Shown: positions 1 through 13,050, counted from the stretch's first letter. The stretch: DNA of 64,000 nucleotides from Okapia johnstoni (GCA_024291935.2 CM044317.1:19056230-19120229), one strand, 5' to 3'. Notes: generated by a model from the letters alone, not told the origin. Program-made: numbers and translations.

Positions 1-53
1 CATAATAGAGCAAGGACAGGAATATGGGATTGCCATAAAGATAATAAAGTTTA

Positions 54-237
54 TTCAGTTCAGTTCAGTCGCTCAGTCGTGTCCGACTCTTTGCGACCCC
101 ATGAATTGCAGCATGCCAGGCCTCTCTGTCCATCACCAACTCACAGAGTCTACCCAAACTCATGTCCATCGAGTCGGTGATGCCATCCAACCATCCTCAT
201 CCTCTGTCGTCCCCTTCTCCTCCTCCTGCCCCCAATT
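54..237 (-). mobile_element. BovB 3' end fragment, minus strand
   Basis: The leading TTCAGTTCAGTCGCTCAG, followed by the complement of the BovB 3' terminus (GACTCGATGGACATGAG on the other strand), identifies the last ~185 bp of a BovB element in reverse orientation. It abuts a second BovB in forward orientation, with only a few bases between them. Confidence 0.9.
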
Positions 238-240
238 CTA

Positions 241-1488
241 GTACTCAAAATTCTCCAAGCCAGGCTTCAACAACACGTGAACCGTGAACTTCCAGATGTT
301 CAAGCTGGTTTTAGAAAAGGCAGAGGAACCAGAGATCAAATTGCCAACATCCGCTGGATCATCAAAAAAGCAAGAGAGTTCCAGAAAAACATCTATTTCT
401 GCTTTATTGACTATGCCAAAGCCTTTGACTGTGTGGACCACAATAAACTGTGGAAAATTCTGAAAGAGATGGGAATACCAGACCACCTGACCTGCCTCTT
501 GAGAAACCTGTATGCAGGTCAGGAAGCAACAGTTAGAATTGGACATAGAACAACAGACTGGTTCCAAATAGGAAAATATGCCAATGCTGTATATTGTCAC
601 CCTGCTTATTTAACTTATATGCAGAGTACATCATGAGAAACGCTGGGCTGGAAGAAGCACAAGCTGGAATCAAGATTTCTGGGAGAAATATCAATAACCT
701 CAGATATGCAGATGACACCACCCTTATGGCAGAAAGTGAAGAAGAACTAAAGAGCCTCTTGATGAAAGTGAAAGAGAAAAGTGAAAAAGTTGGCTTAAAC
801 CTCAACAGTCAGAAAACTAAGATCATGGCATCTGGTCCCATCACTTCATGGCAAATAGATGGGGAAACAGTGGAAACAGTGGCTGACTTTATTTTTCTGG
901 GCTCCAAAATCACGGCAGATGGTGATTGCAGCCAAGAAATTAAAAGACGCTTACTCCTTGGAAGGAAAGTTATGACCAACCTAGATAGCATATTAAAAAG
1001 CAGAGACATTACTTTGCCAACAAAGGTCTGACTAGTCAAGGCTATGGTTTTTCCAGTAGTCATGTATGGGTGTGAGAGTTGGACTATAAAGAAAGCTGAA
1101 CACCAAAGAACTGATGCTTTTGAACTGCGGTCTTGGAGAAGACTCTTGAGAGTCCCTTGGACTGCAAGGAGATCCAACCAGTCCATCCTAAAGGAGATCA
1201 GTCCTGGGTGTTCATTGGAAGGACTGATGTTGAAGCTGAAACTCCAATACTTTGGCCACCTGATGCAAAGAGCTGACTCATTTGAAAAGACCCTGATGCT
1301 GGGAAAGATTGAGGACAGGAGGAGAAGGGGACGACAGAGGGTGAGATGGTTGGATGGCGTCACCGACTCAATGGACATGGGTTTGGGTAGACTCTGGCAG
1401 TTGGTGATGGACAGGGAAGCCTGGAGTACTGCGGTTCATGGGGTGGCAAAGAGTCAGACACAACTGAGCAACTGAACTGAACTGAACA
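241..1488 (+). mobile_element. BovB (RTE) retrotransposon, reverse-transcriptase part to 3' end, defective
   Basis: 5'-truncated BovB covering the reverse transcriptase and C-terminal region to the GACTGAACTGAAC terminus. RT motif A (FIDYAKAFD) is at about 403-429 and the catalytic YADD box at 705-716. The frame is broken twice: a small deletion near 573-590 shifts it between motif A and YADD, and an in-frame TGA lies at 1029-1031, after which the same frame resumes at 1044-1475. The endonuclease domain is absent. The copy cannot make a working protein. Confidence 0.93.
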
Positions 1489-3595
1489 ATAGATGCAGAA
1501 AAAGTGTTTAACAAATTCAACATCCATTTATAGTAAAAATTATTGTCAAAATGGATATAGAAATAGCATACCTCATCATAATAAAGGCCATATATGACAA
1601 ACCTACACCAACATCATTCTCTAAGTGAAAAACTAAAGGCATTTCCTCTAAAATCAGGAAGAAGACAAGGATGCCCACTCTCACCACTTTTATTCAATTG
1701 AAAGTCCTAGCCACAGCAAAATCCATTGTGTTTTTATACACTGACAACAAACTCTCAGATGGAGAAATTAAGAAAGCAATCACATTTACAGTTGTGTCAA
1801 AGATAATAAAATATCTAGGAATAAATTTAAATCAGTAAGTAAAAGACCTATATTCAGAAAGCTATAAAATACTGGCAAAAGAAATTGAAGATAACACAAA
1901 CAAATGGGCAGATATGTCATACCCATGGAATGGAAGAATTAATATTGTTAAAATGACCATACCTACACAGCGTAATCACAGGTTCAATGCAACTCCTATT
2001 TTAATAGTATTTTCCACAAAACTATAAAAAATAATTCTAAAATTTTTTGGAAACACAAGACTCCAAATAGCTAAAATTATCTTCAGAAAGAAGAACAGAG
2101 CTAGAGGTATCATGGTCCCTAAATTCAAACTGAGCTACAAAACTACAGTAATCAAAACAGTATGATGCTGGCATAAAACAGACATACAGATCAAAGAAAC
2201 AGAAAAGAAAACTGAGATATTAATCCCCATTTATATGCCTACAACAAAGGAGGCAAGACTATACAATGGGCAAAAGACAGCTTTTCAATAAACAGTCCTG
2301 GAAAAACTGGGCAGCTACATGTAATAGAATCAAATTGGATTGCTTTATCACAAGATACACAAAAATAAACACAAACTGGCTTAAAGACTTAAATGTAAGA
2401 CCTGAAACCATAAGAGCCCTAAAACCAAACACAGGCATTATGCTCTTTGACATCAGGCTTAGCAATAATCTTTTTAGATCTATCTCCTCAGATAAGAGAA
2501 ACAAAAGAAGAATAAACAAGTGGAACAATATTAGACTAAAAACAAAAGCTTTTACACAGAATAGGAAACTATCAACAGAACCAAAAAGCAACAGAGTGAA
2601 TGGAAAAATATATTTGCAAACAATATATCTAATAAAAGTTTAATATTCAAAATAAACCAGGAACATGATAAAACACAAAAAAACAAATAATTAGGTTAAG
2701 AAATGGGCAGAAGACCTGAATAGACATTTTTCCAAACATGGCCATCAGATACATGAAAAGATGCTCATAAGGAAATGCAAATTAAAACCTCAAAAGATAA
2801 CATGTTAAACCTCTCAGAACGATTATTATAAAAACAACAAAAACAACAACAAATTCCAAGTGTCAGTGAGGATATAGATAAAAGGGGAACCTTGTGAACT
2901 GCTGGTGGGAATGTAAATTGGTAGAACCACTATGGAAAACATTATGGAGGTTATTCAAAATATTAAAAATAGAACTACATATGATCTAGCAATTCTACTG
3001 AATGTTTTCCCAAGGAAAACAAAAATACTAATTTAAAGTACAGATGGAAGCAACCTAAGTGTCCATAGATAGTTGAGAGGATAAAGAATATATATATATA
3101 TATATATATATGGAATAATGGAATATTATTCATCCTTAAAAAAATCATGAAATCTTGCTATTTTCAACAGAAAACGGACCTAGAGATTATTATGCTAAGT
3201 GAAATAAGTCAGACTGAGAAATACAAATACCATATGAATTTACTTATATGTGGAATCCAAAAAACAAACCAAACAAGCCTAATAAAACAGAAACAGATTT
3301 ATAGATTCAGAAAACAAACTGATAGTTGCCAGAGGAAAGGGGGCAGGGAGATGCGTGAAATAGGTGAGAGAGCTTAAGAGGTACAACCTTAAGCAGCTGT
3401 GAAACTGATGAGTCACAGTGGTGTGATGTTCAACACTAGGAGTATGGTTAATTATACTGTTCATAGCTTTGTATGTAACATATATAAACTGGGCTTGTCA
3501 TGGTGATCAATTTGTAAGGTAGAAAAATATCAAATTCCTATGTCATATACCTGAAACCAATATAAGTCAATTATGTTTCAATTAAAAAACATAAA
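1489..3595 (+). mobile_element. L1 retrotransposon ORF2 3' half and 3' UTR, decayed
   Basis: Begins in the ORF2 reverse-transcriptase region (IDAEKVFNKF) and includes [13 protein letters not shown] near 1656. It then skips to the LYTDNKLSDGEIKKAI region, so the FADD catalytic box is deleted. [15 protein letters not shown] sequence, the CTGCTGGTGGGAATG block and a terminal segment ending in an A-rich tail near 3595 follow. Stops and shifts are frequent. The L1 begins abruptly beside the BovB end. Confidence 0.88.
3088..3111. repeat. (TA)12 microsatellite
   Basis: Perfect TA dinucleotide run of about 24 bp inside the L1 3' region; probably length-polymorphic. Confidence 0.95.
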
Positions 3596-4103
3596 AAACT
3601 CTATGCTTTTATCAATTTTCAACATACAATATAGTATTGTCAACTAAAAGAAAGCATAAACTGTGACAATCTTTCTGAGAGCACATAAAATTCAGCACAT
3701 GTTGAAAAATTTATTAAAAAATAAAATGACTTACAGCATCAGATCTGATATTACACATCCAATTAACTATACATTTCATTTCAAGTGAGGAAATTCAATA
3801 TCAAATTGACAATTTAATGATATGACTATGAGTGTAAGTTCCTTTTCATAACTATTTGAATTTTATTAGCTTCTGAACTCAAAGTAATATACTTAAATGT
3901 ATCCAAAAATTTGAATGAGGTATGCCTCTTATATGGATATATGAAAAATATTCAAAATATATAAAATTAAAATTTTAAAATATATATATCTCCAAATGAC
4001 AAATTTCATTTGCATGAAAGTATTTGTAAACAAAGTAAAATTTACTCAAGTTTAAGCAAGTGTGATGAACTGGATTTGAAAACTCTTGGTTTTATTCTTC
4101 CCC
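3596..4103. other. GRM1: AT-rich intron sequence, nothing recognised
   Basis: Very AT-rich sequence with ATATAAAATT-type runs and no repeat family I can name. Confidence 0.6.
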
Positions 4104-4372
4104 AAGTGAAGTGAAAGTTGCTCAGTTGTGTCCGACTCTTCGTGATCCCATGGACTATACAGTCCGTGGAATTCTCCAGGCCAGAATGCTGGAGTGGGTA
4201 GCCTTTCCCTTCTCTAGGGGATCTTCTCAACCCAGGGATTGAACCTGGATCTCCTGCACTGCAGGCGAATTCTTCACCAGCTGAGCCACACAAGGGTAGC
4301 CCAAGAATGCCGGAGTGGGTAGCCTATCCCTTCTCCAGCAGATCTTCCCGGCCCAGGGAAGCCCTATTCTTC
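4104..4372 (-). mobile_element. Bov-tA SINE, minus strand, with duplicated inner segment
   Basis: Reverse-oriented Bov-tA: GTGAAAGTTGCTCAGTTGTG, TCCGACTCTT and GAGCCACA mark its tail-to-head order. After the tRNA-like head (about 4300) a second copy of the middle block (GCCGGAGTGGGTAGCC through TCTTCCCGGCCCAGGG, about 4305-4370) follows, so the element carries an extra partial unit. Confidence 0.88.
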
Positions 4373-5972
4373 CCCCAAATAAACCCCTATTTTGCCATTA
4401 ATACAAATTCCTTTTCCCTTTATATCATTATTAGTAATTTATTTTTACCAAGATTTTATAAAAAATATATTTAACCACTATGGATATACATAAGATCGAA
4501 CAAACACTTGACAAAATAATACTTAATCTTTATGATATATGACATGTTAATATTTCCTAAAAACAATTCTTCATCTTTATTACATGTCATGCTGTGATAT
4601 TTTCTATTTTTTTTCCATTTTTTAATTATGACTTGTCTTCATCTATTAATTGAGCCTATGACCCACTAATGAGGATGACCTATAATTTGAAAACTACTGC
4701 AGCAGGCTGCCCCACAGCCTGACTATCTTACCACTTACTTCATTCATTCTTCGTTTTCCGGAGATGCTCTCTTCTTTGCATGAAACCTGGACACAAGTTT
4801 TACCTGAGACTCCAAACTCTTATTCATACCCCCTGGTGTCTTTATCAAAGCCTTTTTCAACAAGGCTGGCCTCTCCCTACATAGACTTTGTCATACCAGC
4901 TGCTACAAAGATAACATATTCTCTTTAGTCTCACACACATTTAAAATATTACCATGGACAGGAACTTTAGTTAGTAAAGTGTTTTCTACTTAAAAAAAAA
5001 TACTTCAAACCCATCCACCCAGATTGTGATTTGAATGCAGCTTCTTAAAGCAGATGTATTTGATCATATCATTTCAAACTCTAAATGAGAAACGAGTGCA
5101 AAGAAAAGTCTAAAGCTTTTAAAAATAACCATTCTCTAGAGCAATCAAGGGAATTAGAGAAAAAAAGAAGTCACAAAATCATTTCTGAAATGTAACATAA
5201 TTCAGATCTTCAAAGATGAAGAAATCAGGCAAACCATGGGTAGGTAGCTCCAAATCATTTCACTCAAGAAATAAGAGAACAGATTTAACTGTGGTTGTAG
5301 CCACAATGTTTTCCATATAATACTATTTCTAGAAAGACATGTTACAAACAAACTCTGCCTGTGATTGGAAGTATGTCTCCGTTTCTCAGTTGCAATTGTG
5401 ATTAAATATTAACTTTATCTAGTGAGTCTACAGAATTTGACACACAATGGCTTAACAAAAGGCAAGATATTGTATCTGGAATTATAGATGCATTCGGAGA
5501 AGCCAGCGTTTCATGGCAGGTACAGTCTACCACCTGTTTAACTAAAGCAGGATCTAGATCCTTTCAGATTCATGCTTCTGATTTATTTATGTGTTTTATT
5601 CAGCAAGGAACTAATTTATTTATGTCTGTGCTTCTGATACTAACTGACTTTGTCAGAATCTTGCAAGCACATCACTGATTTATACATCATTTATGATTTC
5701 TCAAAGTTTCCTTAGTAAAGTTCAGACTCTATACTCATGAATCAATGGCAGAGCAGGGCACTTATTTCAGAGAACATCTTTATCCCAAATATTTTAAATT
5801 TTGAATTTGCAAATGATTTTCTGCTTCAAAAATGTTTTCACATACACAAAAAGAAGTGTGTCTATAATTGTGTCTGTTCAGTACTTCACCACCACAGCAA
5901 GAAATAGTTTCATTTTGGTAGGTAAGAGATAGTTATTAAGTAAGCCGCCACTCCCCACCCCGCCCTGATACC
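4373..5972. other. GRM1: Unique-looking intron sequence
   Basis: No coding potential, RNA gene or nameable repeat seen. AT-rich with scattered homopolymer runs. Confidence 0.55.
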
Positions 5973-5974
5973 TT

Positions 5975-6120
5975 GGATAGGGACCATGACAAATTATTAA
6001 ACTTTCTAAGCCTGGTAATTTTTCTGTCTCTAATATGGAGATAATAATGGTGCCAACTCACAGGGTTATGATTATATTGCAAAGAAATGAAATACATATA
6101 GCAAAATACTTGAGAAAACA
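5975..6120 (-). mobile_element. MIR SINE fragment, minus strand
   Basis: Shows the reverse-strand MIR order: a degraded 'TTTCTGTCTCTAATATGGAG' type block, ATAATAATGGTGCCAACTCA, then CAGGGTTATGATTATATTG. Highly diverged, as expected for an ancient mammalian SINE. Confidence 0.72.
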
Positions 6121-6149
6121 TTTATGGTAAAAGAGTTTTACCTCTGTTA

Positions 6150-6456
6150 CAACACAGCTTATCTGCCTTACAAAAGCGATTCTTCCCTTCAAGACTCAGC
6201 TCAAAGAACATCTTCTCTATGAAGTCCTCATCTTCTTCCTCTATTCTTGATGCTCCCTAACAGTATATTTTACTTGTGCCTATCACTACTTTTATATTGT
6301 ATTGTTACTATTGGGAATGTATCTATCTCTTCATATAGACTGTGAATTCCTTAAAGGTAGAGGATATATTTTAGTTAATGTGACATTTCTATGCTTTACT
6401 GCAGGGCTTAATGCATAATAGGTACCTATATTCTTCTCCTATTGAATAAATGAATG
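6150..6456 (+). mobile_element. L2 3' end fragment
   Basis: Contains the L2 3' signature in order: TTCAAGACTCAGCTCAAA, TAGACTGTGAATTCCTTAAAG, GCAGGGCTTAATGCATAATA, and the AATAAATGAATGAG terminus. About 300 bp, strongly diverged. Confidence 0.82.
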
Positions 6457-8325
6457 AGTCTATCGTTGGCATTTTTTGTCTTCAATTGCTTGATGAATAT
6501 CTTAAAATATTAGTAGTTGGGAACTCTACAGCACCTGTGCTAATGTTTATGTAGAATAATTTTATCTAAGTCAAACAGTGGGAGAAGTTAAGAAGGATAT
6601 CCTAAACTGTGTTTGTGATGCATTGTGTCAAAATCCCAACATGTTTCTGAAATTTAAAAATTGTATTACCTGAGTCATACTGGTATCAGGACACAAAGAA
6701 AATACAAATATTAACTAACAATTAAATGGATAACAACAAATAACTTGTGATTCCTTCACTTTTATTTGGAAGCATTATTGGGTTAAATACAACACTGGAA
6801 AAAGCCATCGGATCATATTAGCTCTTATATCAAGGTACAGCCAACTCATTTTGAACTCAAATAATTGTCAAAGAAGAATCACCCCTATTCATCAAAGTTT
6901 TAAGACAAGGATTTTTAATAGGCTTCTCCAAAGAAATCTTGATTAATGAAGCCAATGTACCAACTGAAAAGACTGCTCTCTGGGTGAAAAATTTGGCAAT
7001 AAACAAGCAACCATTTAATAGCCACACTGCAAAGGTTCTCTACAAGACAAGACTATGTTGAAATAGTTAACTTATTTCAGAATGGCTAATTTATTCTCAT
7101 AGGTATTCTGTGTGCCACAATGAATAAGAAATTTTCTTTACTTTTGCCTCCCTTACTTCTCTGGCCTGTGGTTCATTTATACTTTTTAACTACAAGAACC
7201 CACATCACTCAGGGTGATTATATGTACTTGTCTTCTCAAGTGAATTATAGACTTCCACAAGACACCCCAGCATTATTCACTGTTTGATAATCAGTGTCTA
7301 GCACAGTACTTAGCATATAATACCATCTCCTCAATAAATGATTGTTGATCTGAATATTTAGATGTTTCTTGTACCAAATCTTTTCTAGCTTTATAGTGTA
7401 ATAGGTTCTGGGAAGACACCTTGCAAACAAAAACTAAATGGGCTGCTTGTCTGGGCACCATATTGTTCTGAAAATGGGTGGCCTCCAGCAGGTGGTGCTT
7501 GGTTGGGAAAAGTTTCTTAAGAGAGGCCATCATCAATGGAATGTTCTCAACAATTTATCGAGTGATAGCTTTACTACAGTGTGTGAGGCAGCTCATGAGA
7601 GTATGGCAACTCTGCTGTGAATGTTTCACAGCTTAGAGGAACATATCTGTTTCATGTTAAGTGCTACACCTTTAAGCCATAGTTTCCGTTAGTCCCTGTT
7701 TCTGTTACACTGTTAAACTCTCTAGCCGGCTTTTCTAAGCTTCTCTAAGAGAGCTAGTCAGCTAAAGAACATCTTTTCACTGGAAACCAGGGAATACTGA
7801 ACTTTACATTAAGCAGTTGACATGGCAACAAAAGCTTTCACCATTCAAAAGAAAATGACAATAACACACCAGATGATTTTAAGCGGCATTTTTGAGACAG
7901 TAATATTTGATACTGTTCTCAAAGTAGAAGCCTACTAAGTTTTTCTTCCAATAAATTATCCACTCTAGTTTCATAAACAACTGGATATAAGTTTATTCAA
8001 TGAAAAAATCAATGTCTCCAAAAATAAATGTCTCCATTAGAATCAAGAAAAGAATGGGGAAGGAAAAGAAAACAATAAGCTCATGTTCTCCCCTCTCCAA
8101 AGTGAAGCTATGCACTGATATTTATAGGCCTGAGGCATTAATGTTTTTAGATAATTCAGATATTGTGTCCAAGTGAAAAACCTGCATTAATTTATTTATT
8201 TCAATCTACACTGCAAAGTAGAATGTAATGATGAATATCTTGAAAACTACGTTTTTAGAAACGCACAGATAAGTTGTTTTAGTCAAGCAGTCGATGAATA
8301 CTAATTCTTTGTTATTTAAGTGGAT
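6457..8325. other. GRM1: Intron sequence, mostly unassigned
   Basis: No gene or clear repeat. A short stretch near 7280-7350 (TGTCTAGCACAGTACTTAGC then CAATAAATGATTGTTG) resembles an L2 or MIR terminus but is too short to assign. Confidence 0.5.
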
Positions 8326-8329
8326 CTGT

Positions 8330-8703
8330 TGCATTTTGACACATTGTGATAGTCTTTGGATGTATCAACTTGGCTAAGCTATAGTCCTCAATTATTCAAT
8401 CAAACACTAATCTAGGTGTGGCTATGAAGTAATTTTGTTGTTATATTGAAGTCTATAGTCAATTGACTTCAAGTAAGGGGATTGTTCTAGATCATTAGGT
8501 GAGCCTAAGTCCATCAGTTTAAAAGTCTTAAAACAGTGTTGAGGTTTCCCTAATGGAGAAGAAATTTCAGCATTGGAAAGATCTCCAGCCTGTTCTTTCT
8601 GATGACCTTCCCTATGGATACTGGATTTGCTTAGCCAGTCCCCACAATCAAATGAGCCAATTCCTTGCAATGAATCTCAGTATGTACATATCCTAATGGT
8701 TCT
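8330..8703 (+). mobile_element. Ancient interspersed repeat, family not assigned
   Basis: The stretch runs from GATGTATCAACTTGGCTAAG through TCTAGGTGTGGCTATGAAG to GAGCCAATTCCTTGCAAT and TATCCTAATGGTTCTG. I recognise this order from a dispersed old mammalian repeat, but cannot name the family from sequence alone. A Bov-tA SINE is inserted at or near its right end. Confidence 0.55.
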
Positions 8704-8895
8704 GGCTTAGATGGTAAAGAATCTGACTATAATGTAGGAGACCCAGGTTCAATCCATGGGTTGGGAATTTCCTCTGGCGAAGAAAATAGCAACCCACTCC
8801 AGTATTCTTGCCTGGAGAATTCCATGGACATAGGAGTCTGGTGGGCTACAGTCCATGGGGTCTCAAAGAGTTGGACATGACTAATAGTTTATGTT
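8704..8895 (+). mobile_element. Bov-tA SINE
   Basis: Forward order: degraded tRNA-like head (GGCTTAGATGGTAAAGAAT), middle block CAACCCACTCCAGTATTC, then CTACAGTCCATGGGGTC and the AGAGTTGGACATGACT tail. Confidence 0.92.
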
Positions 8896-11620
8896 TTTCT
8901 AATTGAGCCCTAATATACATGCTGTCCTCTGGATTACTGGGGAATTTTCTAGAAGCCAGGAATGTAAGTGGAACATAAGCCAACTAGTCAGTGGAATGCA
9001 AAAATGAAACTGGAAAAAATTATATTATTAACATTTAGAAAAGTTTGAAGATAAACACTATTGTTCATAGCTTACTACTGTTTATCATCTGAGCTATTAG
9101 CTCATAAAAGGCTTAAGTATTTTCATAGATTTCTGAAAGATACAATTTGAGGTGTTTGAGGAAAGTTTGTAGATGCTTTTTAAATAAAATTTTAATGTAT
9201 TCTGTTCAAGCCACTTAACACACTACTCAGCAATTAATCTGAAGCCCTAAATGGATCTCAATAAAAATGTCTGTTGATAATTAAATTGATTTTATTTGGT
9301 TAAGTGATATCAGACTTTTACCATCTAAGAGGCCCAAGAAAATTTTCATTTACTAAAAAAAAAAAAATTTATGTTAAAATAAAATTTGCCTGTCTGCTAT
9401 AGCAAGTGGTAAAAAAATTGTTTTCCTTGCTTTCTATAATCAGAAAGAGACTCAGGTTTTCCTGGAGACACATAGGTCACCAAATACTAATGGCCAAATG
9501 TCAGAACTGTCAACTTCTGCCAAAAACGGGGATTAGAAACTCTCTGGACCAAAGACAAATTCAATAGTTATTACTTTCCAAGAACTCTAGTGATGCCTGG
9601 GTTTTGAAAAGCACTGTAGCAAGCTAAATCATTTATTTTTTTTTTCCTTCTATATAACTCAAATAGAAAGTAACACTGATAGAAGCTGAATGAATTAATG
9701 GAGCTGAAAGCAAGGAGGAAGAAGGATTTGAATAGGTTATAATTACTTTATATTGAGAAGTTTTCTCCTGAGTCACATTAGAAGGGTGGTATGGAGAACA
9801 GGCACTCTATTTTACTCCATATGTTTAACTTAGGAGGTGAAATAGGCCCTTTCCCATTCTTGGTACGAGTCTGCATTCTTTAGCACACACATGCCTCCTG
9901 TGCACCAAGGGAGCCAGAACCATAGTTCTCAATGCCATGCAAGCAACCCTTGCATTTGAAGGACTGTTGGATTGTCCTGAAATGGGTCTCTTTTATTTGT
10001 GTAGGTCTATTCACAATGAAGAACTGGTAAGTGAATAAGCCCTTTTCCAAATACGTTTCCTAGTGGTAAGGTAGGAGGTGAACTCAAGATGTCTGCTGAA
10101 AGTATATTAACTTGGACAACAGTGGCAGGCGGCAGGCTCTCAAGGCTCTTGTTCTACTTATGCGTATCCCTCTCCCACCCACCTGGGACAGCCCTTCTCT
10201 ATCTGTACCAGCCTATCCGTAACTCAGCCACTTCCTAGCAACATAGGAACAAAGAAGCAGCAGCTTTTCTGCCCATCCTGGTCTTACCACTGAACAATCT
10301 GTGTTACAACAGTGTGGTATGGTTAAAAAAAAATGTATAGGATGTGGAATTATTATTGCTATCAGCATCATCATCATTATAGTATTATATATAGTATCTT
10401 GCAGTGTTTCTGCTTCATACTGTATTAAGCACTTATTTTATAGTTTAATACTATACTAACAGTATAGATTAGAGTTATTATTGTCTTTATTTCATAAAAT
10501 TTATAGAACTTTGAGGATATAGAGTTCAGGAATATAATATAGAAGCTGTCATATTTCCAACAAATTGCAGATTTTTTGACTTGATTTTTCTCCTTTTTGC
10601 CTCTTAAGATCTTGCTTTTAATTCCAAGCCCCTTCTTTTTTATTTCTCCCTACTTCCCCAAACATTCTAACTCAATATGCTCTAAATCAGTTAAAAATTC
10701 TGAACAGGGAAAATCGAAGGGAACCTCTGTGATATTGCAGCTGAAAATGTAATAGTTTATAATTCTACCCTAATCTTTCATCTCAAAATAATAGTACCTT
10801 CAGAAAATACAGCATGGTCATTCTTTGCCTATAATCACATTGTGCAAGGTGGCAATGTTCTACTTGCCAAGATTCCTTTCTATTTAAAACAGATTTGTAA
10901 TATCACTCTATTTCTTAAGTGCAACAAGACACATGAAGTTGAAAGGCTTATCTCAACATTTACCCTCCCTGTACTTCTGCCCCCCACTTTCTGATAGTTT
11001 TGAGAGTAAAGGATCTATTAATCATCAGAAACACCATGCTTTAATGAATTACAGAGGGTAAACTAACAATACCAATTGGATTTATAAGGTAAATAAGCAG
11101 AATCCTAATAAACTGATACTCTCATTTCAATGATAATGCTTCAGACCTTAACATCATCCTTTCATGAATGAAATACACTCTAGCTTCCCAAACCATCATT
11201 CTGCTTTTATAACTTGCCTCCAACCCATTTTTCATGAGCCTTTGAAATCTATATGTTTTCTCTGAAACCCTCTGTAGTAGAAGAAATAATATTTTAAATG
11301 CCTGGAGCCATCCATGAACTGTCAACCTTTATGTGATGTTCCATTTCTTTTTTGTTCTATGAAACCAAATTTAAAGTACAAAGAAGTGAATGAAGTCAGG
11401 ATGAAAAAAACTGGCAAATTCTACCAACCTTCACCTACTTAGTCAAAAATGTCCCAGATCTTTAAAGCATTTGGGGATCAAGTTAATTGCACTCTCTAGG
11501 ACAAATCATCCCAGGTGAATGACTTTCTATTTTTGCCTCTCTGACTCTTAACCCAAGATCTGGAGCATTTGCTCAATATTCTAAAAATAAAAATATCTGT
11601 TAACTGCAACATGGTCACAG
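8896..11620. other. GRM1: Intron sequence, nothing recognised
   Basis: About 2.7 kb with no gene or nameable repeat apart from a poly-A run at about 9355-9367 and an A-rich run near 10326. The 67-codon minus-strand open frame at 11122-11325 has no recognisable domain. Confidence 0.55.
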
Positions 11621-11624
11621 GAAA

Positions 11625-11815
11625 GAGCATAAGATTTGGATCTAAACAATTCATACTTTAGCTCTGGTTACACCAACTTCTACCTTCATACTCTTGGTAA
11701 AGGAAATAATTTGAGTCTTTATCTTGACTAGAATATTAATAATACCTAATTTGTGGGGTTTCTGTCAGGGTTTATTAGGTAGTAGATATAAAAATGTTTA
11801 GTAAAATGCAAGAAA
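11625..11815 (-). mobile_element. Probable MIR fragment, minus strand
   Basis: Diverged reverse-strand MIR order: CACCAACTTCTACCTTC, AATTTGAGTCTTTATCTTGA, AATAATACCTAATTTGTGGG, then TTTAGTAAAATGC. Supported by order of blocks rather than close identity. Confidence 0.55.
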
Positions 11816-12282
11816 ATGTTAAAGTAATATACAAAGTTACATTAAGATTTTTACCCGTTGATTATACTTCCATATCATTGTACAATCTTTCAAAAATTTA
11901 TTGTTTAAGTAAAGTTATCTTGTTTTTTTTTTAAAAAACTATACTGCTCATAATTATTGGCAGTAATACAAATTTAAGAGGGAAAATGATTTCAACTGAG
12001 AGCTAGAGGTAATTCAAAATTGCTACACAAAATGAATGACTATGATTGACAAAATACTAGCAGTAATTTATGTTTCTTCTAGGGAGAAATATATGTATAA
12101 TGTGATATATATACTATATACAATAAAAAGATAAAAGCCCTATGTTAACTTTAAAATGCGTAACAACAATAACAATACTATTGGAAATATAACCAGTCAG
12201 TTCTTGCTCCAACATGAGTCGAGTGAAGACAAAGTGGCAGTGGGTAAGGGTAAGGTAAATTTTTATTTAGATGCTATTTTTA

Positions 12283-12312
12283 TCAATCAATCAAACAAAC
12301 AAACAAACAAAG
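12283..12312. repeat. (CAAA)n / (CAAT)n microsatellite
   Basis: Tandem 4-bp units: two or three CAAT then six CAAA units. The flanking sequence 11816-12805 shows nothing else recognised. Confidence 0.9.
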
Positions 12313-12807
12313 GAAATAAATGATGTTAGTCTTATTAACACTGTTTCTCTATCAGAATTACTAATGAATATTGCTTATACAGGACTTAAAGTTGTGAAAA
12401 GTAGAAAGATCATTCCAGTAAGTTAACAGTTTATGTTTTTTCAGTGTATATAACATATCTTATTTTCAACACAAAAAATTATGTACATTTTTAAAATAAG
12501 AACTCATTCTATCTGCTCACTCTAAGTAAAAAGTGGAAAAGTTTTAAGAAATATCATTATAGAAGTATCACGTTATTAGTTTTCTTGGGTTTCCAGCTAG
12601 GAGCCTCAAGGTGTTTCTCTACTCCAACTTCAACTACCTATAGTTCTGTACTTGTGACATCTGAGGACAATAAATCAGGGTAACCTTTAAGGGAAAAAGT
12701 GAAATAACAGGAAGGTGGCAGGGAGCCCAAGGGCTGTATACATGAAAGAGAGAAAGAGGTCATCTGCAACAGCAGAAAGGAGGAAAATCATCAGAAGTTG
12801 ATTAGAA

Positions 12808-13050
12808 TAAATGTTTCTACATATTGACTATCCACTATGGGTCAAAGACTATTATCTCTGATTTTAGCAATGATTTTTCAAGGCAATCATTATAAACTCC
12901 ATTTCCTAGATAAGAAAATAGGTTCAGACAAATAATATATATTAAATTAACATACATAATGTTCAATTAATAATTTGCCTTTGCTCCCACAGATACTGTT
13001 TTGGCCAGTATTCAAACACAGATCTATTTGACCCAACTGCTTTTTATTCT
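12808..13050 (+). mobile_element. MIR SINE, plus strand
   Basis: MIR blocks in order: ATATTGACTATCCACTATGG, the CTCCATTTCCTAGATAAG core, GAAAATAGGTTCAGACAAAT, and the 3' stretch CAGTATTCAAACACAGATCT. Diverged but with all blocks in register. Confidence 0.7.

Noticed and set aside
54..240. Repeated TTCAGTTCAGTTCAG-like ends as a CRISPR-like array
   Set aside because: They are short terminal repeats of BovB, with no regular spacers and no cas genes.
277..1475. Three plus-strand open frames with reverse-transcriptase similarity as a possible host gene
   Set aside because: They are consecutive pieces of one BovB element broken by a frameshift and an in-frame stop, ending in the BovB terminus.
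2266..2643. 125-codon plus-strand open frame
   Set aside because: It lies within the decayed L1 ORF2 and matches the order of L1 sequence on both sides.
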